Of a stretch of DNA of 64,000 nt, positions 60,001-64,000 are shown piece after piece (position 1 is the stretch's first letter; the number at the start of each line of letters is the position of its first letter). The notes under the pieces were generated by a model. The model was not told where the DNA came from. It did no database searches and worked only from the letters and a program-made list of their open reading frames with translations. The translations under genes and the position numbers were made by a program. Origin of the DNA: BAIKAL-G1 sp943369525 (lineage in GTDB: Bacteria; Cyanobacteriota; Cyanobacteriia; PCC-6307; Cyanobiaceae); the NCBI GenBank assembly GCA_943369525.1, contig CALRNL020000009.1, positions 62,001 to 126,000 on the forward strand. The letters run 5' to 3'.

Positions 60001-63000
60001 GCCATCACTAGCGCCAACGCCGCCAACTTCCCCACCGGCAATTACGGCAGTTTCCAGTTCACCGCCACAGGGAACCCGGCACCCACCTTCAGCGTCACCA
60101 CGGGCACGCTTCCGGCCGGCCTGACCCTTTCACCCGATGGTCGTTTGTCCGGCATCGCCACCACCATCGATACCACATCGGTCACGGTCACTGCCACCAA
60201 TGGTGTCGGCACACCGGCCACCCAGTCGTTCAGCATTGGTGTGAAACAGTATCCGGTGTTCACCAGCGCTGGCAGCGCCGATTTCAGCCGCACCGTGGCC
60301 GGATCGTTCGCCGTGGCGGCCACGGGCTCGCCGACCTATTCGATTGATCCAGCGACGACCTTATTTATAAGTGGTTTCTCCACCCTGCCATCGGATTGGG
60401 CCCTCAGTAACGCCCAAATTAGCGGTGGTTCGGCTGCCCTCAACCCGGCCACCGCTAACACGAATGGCGCGCTTATTCTGCCTAAGCTAGGGGCCTCAAG
60501 CCCCGGCTCTTTCACCGCATCGTTTGACTACACTGCTGGCACTGTCACCGTCGCCGGTAATACTCCAAGCGGAACCAGCTTCAACTACGGCGCGCTTAGC
60601 GGCACCACAGGCAGTGCGACCACCATGGTCGGCAACAATGGCCTCGTGGTCAGCTTCCTAGAGGCCTATACCAAGGCGGGGGCTGTTACCACAAGAGTGC
60701 CCTCGTCCGTTGAGGTGCGCTGGAATGGCACGGTCATCGCCTCGGCGCCCATCAGTTTTGGCACCGGGGCCAAGCCGGTGCAGATCAAGCTCGATGCGGC
60801 CAATGTGCTGTCGGTGAGCTATGACAACGCCCAGGTATTAAACGCGAACCTGAGCGGCAAGGTGAACGCCGCCGACCGCTCCAACTGGCAGTTCGCCCTG
60901 GGCTCGGCCAACACCAGCCAGAACGCCAGCAGTCACAGCATCGACAACCTGGCGATCGTGACCAACGGGGGCTTGCCCGCTGGTCTTTCGCTCAATCCAA
61001 CGACCGGAGAGATCTCCGGTACACCCACCGCGGCGACGAGCGCGGGCCAGCACGTGTTCAACGTGGTGGCCACCAATGCCGATGGCGCCACCTCGCAACC
61101 ATTCAGGCTGAACCTGGCCTCTGGTGCGCCGGTTTTCAGCAGCTCCTCCACCCAGGCAACGATACCTGGTGCGCCCACCACGATTGCCATCGCGGCCGCA
61201 GGGAGCGGCGGCCCCACCACCTACAGCGTGATGCCCCAGGTCCTGATCAGGACCACACTGGCGAACGCTGATACCCTGCCCGCCGGCGCCTACATCAATG
61301 GCAATAGCCGATTCACTGCCGGTGCGATTGAACTCATCCAGAATACGACGAATCAAACCAGCTGGGTTCAATTCCTGGGCCAGGGTGATCAGAACCCCAC
61401 GGCCTTTACGGCCAGCTTCAACTACAAGGTGGGCGGCGGCACCACTACGGGTGGCGGTGGCATCAGCTTCAACTATGGCAACCCCGGCGACACCACCAAG
61501 GGCCTGCGGGTCAACCTCACTGAACTCGTTATAGGTAGCAGCCAATTCTACTTGCAGGTGGCTGTTTCCTTAAATAACCTCACATCTTCCAGCACCCTCA
61601 TCCCTAACCCTTTCACCGCCGCTCTTTATAAGAGTAACACCTACTTACCCGTCAAGATTGCGATGAGCGCCGAGGGGCGCCCGCAGGTGTGGGTGAACAA
61701 TGTGTTGGCCTTTGACACGGGCGTTGTCAACGATTGGCAAAGCACCGATAAGTCGCTGTGGGCCTTCAGCTTCACGGGCACCACCGGCGCTTTCACAAAC
61801 AACTTCCACACCATTAAGGATGTGGTGATCGGCAGCAATGGCGTGTTGCCGCCGGGCCTGAGCCTCGACCCCAACACCGGCGTGATCAGCGGCAAGGTGG
61901 GCATCGGCACCGCGGTGGACCCCTATGTGAATGTCACAGCCACCAATGCCGCGGGTAGCACCACCCAGCTCGTGAAGCTGGATGGGAGCCCCAGCAACAC
62001 CCTGCCCGGCCAGCGCCCGGCCACCGGCACCAGCCTCGGCGGCCCCGATGCCCTTGGTGCCACCGGCGAGCAGTTTCGCAACCTGAGCGCCTTCGCGGCG
62101 CTCACCACCGACGGTCAGGTGAAGGTGTGGGGCAACACCCTCAACGGCGGCCTCCAGGCCGAGGCCCCCACCGGCACCGGCTACACCGTGATCACCTCCA
62201 ACGAGAGGGCCTTCGCCGCGCTCAAAAACGACGGCTCGATTGTTTCTTGGGGCTTTAGCGCCAACGGCGCCACGGGCGAGCCCACGGGCACCGGCTACCA
62301 GATGATTTCCGCCACCCGCACCGCCTTTGCCGCCATCAAAAACGATGGCAGCATCACCGCTTGGGGCAACAGCGCCGATGGGGGCTCCTTCAGCCCCACC
62401 GGCAGCTCCTCGCCCACTGGCACCGGCTACATCCGCATTTACGCCAACGGTGGCGGCTTCGCGGCGCAAAAGATCGATGGCACGATCCGGACCTGGGGCA
62501 ACGCCAACAGCATCGGCACAAGCGCCACGCCCGTTCCGCTCACAACGGCGTTCACCCGCGTCACCGTCAACGACTTCCAGTCGGGCACGGCCTCCTACGG
62601 CGCATTCGCGACCACCGACTCCAAGGGCGCAATCACTGCCTGGGGTCCGACCGCTACTGGTACCAATACCGGCGGTTCAGGCAAACCCAGTAGCTCTGGC
62701 TGGCTGGATGTTGTCAACACCAGCCGGGCCATGGCGGCGATCGACGCCAACGGCGTTATCAGTGCCTGGGGCGATTCGGCTTTCGGCGGCGGTAGCACCT
62801 CAACGTCACCGACCCTCACCTACCTCAAGGCCCCCACCGACAGCGGCTACCGCCAGCTGTACGGCAACAGCTCGGCCTTTGTGGCGGTCCGCCAGGACGG
62901 CTCCCTGGCCGCCTGGGGCAACTCGATTAATGGCGGCTCCGGCGCCCCCACCGGCACGGGCTACACCCAGGTGTACTCCACGCTCAATTCGTTTGCGGCC

Positions 63001-64000
63001 ATGAAGGCCGATGGCTCGATCAGCGTGTGGGGCAGCTCTCTAGAGGGCGGCAACACAAAGGTGGCCCCGGCAGCCACGGCCACCGGCTACACCAACCTGT
63101 TCAGTAGCCAGGGCGCCTTTGCGGCCCTCAAGGGCGACGGCTCGGTCACCGTGTGGGGTAACACCAGCATGGGCGGCACGGGCGGCCCCACCGGCACCGG
63201 CTGGACTGAGATCACCAGCTCGGGCACGGCGTTTGCCGCCCGCAAAACCGATGGCAGCCTCTATTCATGGGGCTCCTCGCTCACTGGAGGCACCGGCGCC
63301 CCCACGGGCAGCAACTACCTCACGGTGCAGTCGCCCACGTTGGCGAAGCCCTATTTCCCCCAGGCCGCCGGCGCCCCGGTGAACCTCAGCGTCAACCAGA
63401 CGCAGCAAGCGCAGGTGTTCCTGGGCATCCAGGGCGAAGGCCTCACCTTCACGATCACCAACGGCAAGCTTCCCGCTGGCATGAAGCTCGATGCCGCCAC
63501 CGGCTGGATCCATGGCAACCCCGCAGAACCCGGTACCTTCCCGCTCACGATTAATGCCACCAGCGCCGCCGGCAGTGTTACCCAGAACTTCAACCTGAGG
63601 GTGGAAAGTTCGCTGCTGCCCAACCAGCGCCAGGGCGCTGGTGCCGTTTACAGCATCGGCTCGGGCACGGAATACGCCAACTCGACGGCCTTTGCCGGCC
63701 TCACGGCCAACGGTGGCGTCTACTCCTGGGGCGGTAATGCCAATTGGGGCAGCTGTGGCGAGCCTACCGGCACCGGCTACACCCAGATCACCGCCAGCAC
63801 TTTCGCCTTTGCCGCCCTTAAATATGATGGCAGCATCGAAGCTTGGGGTGAAGGTTCCGCCGGCGGCTTTAACGAGCCCACTACTAGCGGTTACACCAAG
63901 ATCTACTCTGCACAATCTGCGTTCGCCGCCCTCAAGGCCGACGGCAGCATCACCGCCTGGGGCTCTAGCGATTTCGGTGGCAGCGGTGCGCCAGCGGGCA
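57028..64000 (+). CDS. Giant surface protein with two DUF4347 domains, Ig-/lectin-like domains and RCC1-like repeats (partial, runs off the window)
   Basis: One frame stays open from GTG 57028 to the window end, at least 2324 codons; I followed it across the domain boundaries without finding a stop or shift. Order by residue: Ala/Pro-rich head (1-75); DUF4347 (76-240) with VVRVISHGEPG (His132) and ILLYGCC (Cys175); three RCC1-like units (286-390); DUF4347 (406-570) with His462 and Cys505; an autotransporter-type beta-strand repeat (about 730-780); a Big_3-like Ig domain (911-988); putative-Ig domains (LPAGLTL pattern) alternating with two lectin-like beta domains (about 990-1650); ten RCC1-like units (about 1670-2105); another putative-Ig; three more RCC1-like units to the edge. 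There is no N-terminal signal peptide, so a C-terminal type I secretion signal is expected outside the window. It probably acts at the cell surface as an adhesin or coat protein. Confidence 0.9.
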   Translation, partial: MTVSALAASKGTGAVCLPATYSAPATGSKRAGTDCRRPGVPAGAKAGAPAGAGIAKPFPALVSQPGSAAAPPPAGDPFDLVLLSAELASSVPPEELAGARVVVLEAGRDGIGQIGAALAAHPGASVVRVISHGEPGALLLADQRISNATLQLRTDAIAGWRQHLAAGAEILLYGCCVAASPEGRSLVDGLAALTGAAVAASVTPTGAAALGGDLTLGYATEPIKAQTERFPQAWDQSGLILAAPVFASPGSDDFSTGVTGSFATGAPESPTSSIAENIAVATRQAGSLAAWGASNTGGSGARAGTGYTQVYSTLNSYAALKPDGSISEWGNSTMGGTNGPTGTGWTEITTSGPAFAARRSDGSPFSWGSTATGGVQALAATGEEFHNPSALSSKPGSVAAPRQPGDSLDLVFISPEIVGSVPQDELAGARVVVLDAGEDVIGQVGAALQANPGATVVRLISHGEPGSLMLAGQRISLDTLQLRAEDIAAWRRHLAPGADILLYGCSVAATAEGRLFVDSISSLAGVDVAASTDLSGSAPLGGDLVLEYATGPIQAFSNRFGSAWDASGLTLPVTFSHGGSGATGALSFTSQSSDQFTLTNASPGFTFSSLSVDFYGNDAALVTTGIANPPLTTSSPTLAVFDTTVKTLTPTIAAGSKFSLDRNATFTSISGAGNVNISGTKFNSWTATLAGGSGTSTFSGVLTNGIAGVNSPLALTVNQAGFTQILSGTNDYAGATQIIAGTLQVNGKNTNSPVKINGGTLSGTGTVNTVALTLGTLAPGAATGILNAGNLAFTGGTFNAGLASTVNYSQANVTGTVTLGSNTILTLSPTFTPSSGNTFTIINNDGTDAISGTFKGLADGAKVTVSGTDYTISYKGGTGNDVVLTAQRPFAIGTTTSVGTSVSPSVYGQAVTFTATVTQASGSGIPTGTASFFDGTTLLGSGTLSSGVATFTTSALAGGKLNITANYSGDTNFDGSTSTVISQTVNQLQTPAITSANAANFPTGNYGSFQFTATGNPAPTFSVTTGTLPAGLTLSPDGRLSGIATTIDTTSVTVTATNGVGTPATQSFSIGVKQYPVFTSAGSADFSRTVAGSFAVAATGSPTYSIDPATTLFISGFSTLPSDWALSNAQISGGSAALNPATANTNGALILPKLGASSPGSFTASFDYTAGTVTVAGNTPSGTSFNYGALSGTTGSATTMVGNNGLVVSFLEAYTKAGAVTTRVPSSVEVRWNGTVIASAPISFGTGAKPVQIKLDAANVLSVSYDNAQVLNANLSGKVNAADRSNWQFALGSANTSQNASSHSIDNLAIVTNGGLPAGLSLNPTTGEISGTPTAATSAGQHVFNVVATNADGATSQPFRLNLASGAPVFSSSSTQATIPGAPTTIAIAAAGSGGPTTYSVMPQVLIRTTLANADTLPAGAYINGNSRFTAGAIELIQNTTNQTSWVQFLGQGDQNPTAFTASFNYKVGGGTTTGGGGISFNYGNPGDTTKGLRVNLTELVIGSSQFYLQVAVSLNNLTSSSTLIPNPFTAALYKSNTYLPVKIAMSAEGRPQVWVNNVLAFDTGVVNDWQSTDKSLWAFSFTGTTGAFTNNFHTIKDVVIGSNGVLPPGLSLDPNTGVISGKVGIGTAVDPYVNVTATNAAGSTTQLVKLDGSPSNTLPGQRPATGTSLGGPDALGATGEQFRNLSAFAALTTDGQVKVWGNTLNGGLQAEAPTGTGYTVITSNERAFAALKNDGSIVSWGFSANGATGEPTGTGYQMISATRTAFAAIKNDGSITAWGNSADGGSFSPTGSSSPTGTGYIRIYANGGGFAAQKIDGTIRTWGNANSIGTSATPVPLTTAFTRVTVNDFQSGTASYGAFATTDSKGAITAWGPTATGTNTGGSGKPSSSGWLDVVNTSRAMAAIDANGVISAWGDSAFGGGSTSTSPTLTYLKAPTDSGYRQLYGNSSAFVAVRQDGSLAAWGNSINGGSGAPTGTGYTQVYSTLNSFAAMKADGSISVWGSSLEGGNTKVAPAATATGYTNLFSSQGAFAALKGDGSVTVWGNTSMGGTGGPTGTGWTEITSSGTAFAARKTDGSLYSWGSSLTGGTGAPTGSNYLTVQSPTLAKPYFPQAAGAPVNLSVNQTQQAQVFLGIQGEGLTFTITNGKLPAGMKLDAATGWIHGNPAEPGTFPLTINATSAAGSVTQNFNLRVESSLLPNQRQGAGAVYSIGSGTEYANSTAFAGLTANGGVYSWGGNANWGSCGEPTGTGYTQITASTFAFAALKYDGSIEAWGEGSAGGFNEPTTSGYTKIYSAQSAFAALKADGSITAWGSSDFGGSGAPAG
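57253..57750 (+). other. DUF4347 domain, first copy (within the giant gene)
   Basis: Residues 76-240. A hydrophobic strand ending in His132-Gly133 and a second strand ending in Gly174-Cys175 follow the clan CD peptidase pattern (hydrophobic block then HG, hydrophobic block then GC/AC). The His-Cys distance is 43 residues, identical in both copies. A second Cys (176) adjoins the first in this copy only. Confidence 0.75.
57885..58203 (+). repeat. N-terminal RCC1-like segment, mosaic copy of the C-terminal array
   Basis: This stretch is nearly identical in DNA and protein to units in the downstream array around 62900-63290 (for example TGTGYTQVYSTLNS and GPTGTGWTEIT) but lacks one unit. Its last unit ends in ATGEEFHNPSAL, matching the start of the first downstream unit (ATGEQFRNLSAF near 62061), and is then cut by the second DUF4347 domain. 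Confidence 0.8.
58243..58740 (+). other. DUF4347 domain, second copy (within the giant gene)
   Basis: Residues 406-570, with His462-Gly and Gly-Cys505 in the same spacing as copy 1. The linker just before it (SSKPGSVAAPRQPGD) resembles that before copy 1 (VSQPGSAAAPPPAGD), showing that the duplication included the linker. Confidence 0.75.
62030..63340 (+). repeat. Array of ten RCC1-like repeats (within the giant gene)
   Basis: Each unit has about 38-50 residues and follows the pattern F-A-A-x-K-x-DGS-(I/V)-x-x-WG-x-S-x-x-GG ... TGTGYT-x-(I/V). Together they could form a beta-propeller or an extended solenoid. A second array starts at about 63640 after one putative-Ig domain and leaves the window. 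Confidence 0.85.

Noticed and set aside
57667..63915. Several minus-strand frames (up to 274 codons) opposite the giant gene
   Set aside because: They are periodic because the giant gene's repeats are periodic; the plus-strand frame is continuous and has clear domains.
1..64000. tRNA, rRNA, CRISPR arrays, insertion sequences and integrase genes
   Set aside because: I looked for tRNA arm motifs, regularly spaced repeats and transposase or integrase motifs and found none; the short tandem repeats have no spacers and are not CRISPR.

Overview
The window is a GC-rich chromosomal segment of a unicellular picocyanobacterium. The photosynthetic genes petN, psaK, thf1/psb29 and a Psb32-like TPM protein, together with families confined mostly to cyanobacteria and plastids (DUF1830, DUF2103, DUF2499, DUF3593, DUF3598), place it firmly in Cyanobacteria. 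The compact layout, high GC and abundance of toxin-antitoxin genes suggest a Cyanobium/Vulcanococcus/Synechococcus subcluster 5.2 type; that last step is inference.

Positions 1-45700 are mostly housekeeping. In order: a metallophosphatase tail and a glycosyltransferase-like gene; a secreted GH104 lysozyme; a TPM protein; a MidA-like methyltransferase; aroB; a sugar ABC permease; purK followed by 6S RNA; a GGDEF/EAL protein; a DUF2103-clpS block; petN with an unlisted 49-residue membrane ORF; thf1, clpP and ftsH around a bidirectional terminator; a MacB-type permease; pyk; a MazG-like gene; the ilvA-scpB-yggT run; dxs and a flavoprotein; psaK, DUF3593 and DUF2499; csaB; a desaturase/hydrolase pair next to a glnT-type gene; a Tat phosphatase; a CruA-like gene with prxQ; rpmB; htpG; a membrane GT2; and cobL.

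Positions 45700-53400 are accessory DNA. Six toxin-antitoxin modules lie within about 7.6 kb: HEPN/MNT, VapBC with a frameshifted toxin, MNT/HEPN with an amber stop in HEPN, FitAB-like, HicB with a HicA stub, and VapBC. They are mixed with a regulatory-domain methyltransferase, a DUF3598 gene, duplicated gene ends, relics and short tandem repeats. The 3' end of the methyltransferase gene and the end of a lost membrane-protein gene each occur twice around different TA modules, which suggests repeated cassette insertion or segmental duplication.

Positions 53479-64000 hold a TPR/GT41 (SPINDLY-type) glycosyltransferase, a small methyltransferase, and the start of a giant open gene (at least 2324 codons, leaving the window at 64000). 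The giant protein has two DUF4347 domains, each with a His-Gly...Gly-Cys pair spaced like clan CD cysteine peptidases, then autotransporter-type, Ig-like and lectin-like beta domains and arrays of RCC1-like repeats. It has no evident N-terminal signal peptide, so a type I secreted surface protein is likely. The neighbouring GT41 and methyltransferase genes could modify it. This giant gene and the cassette-like TA region are the parts most worth following up.
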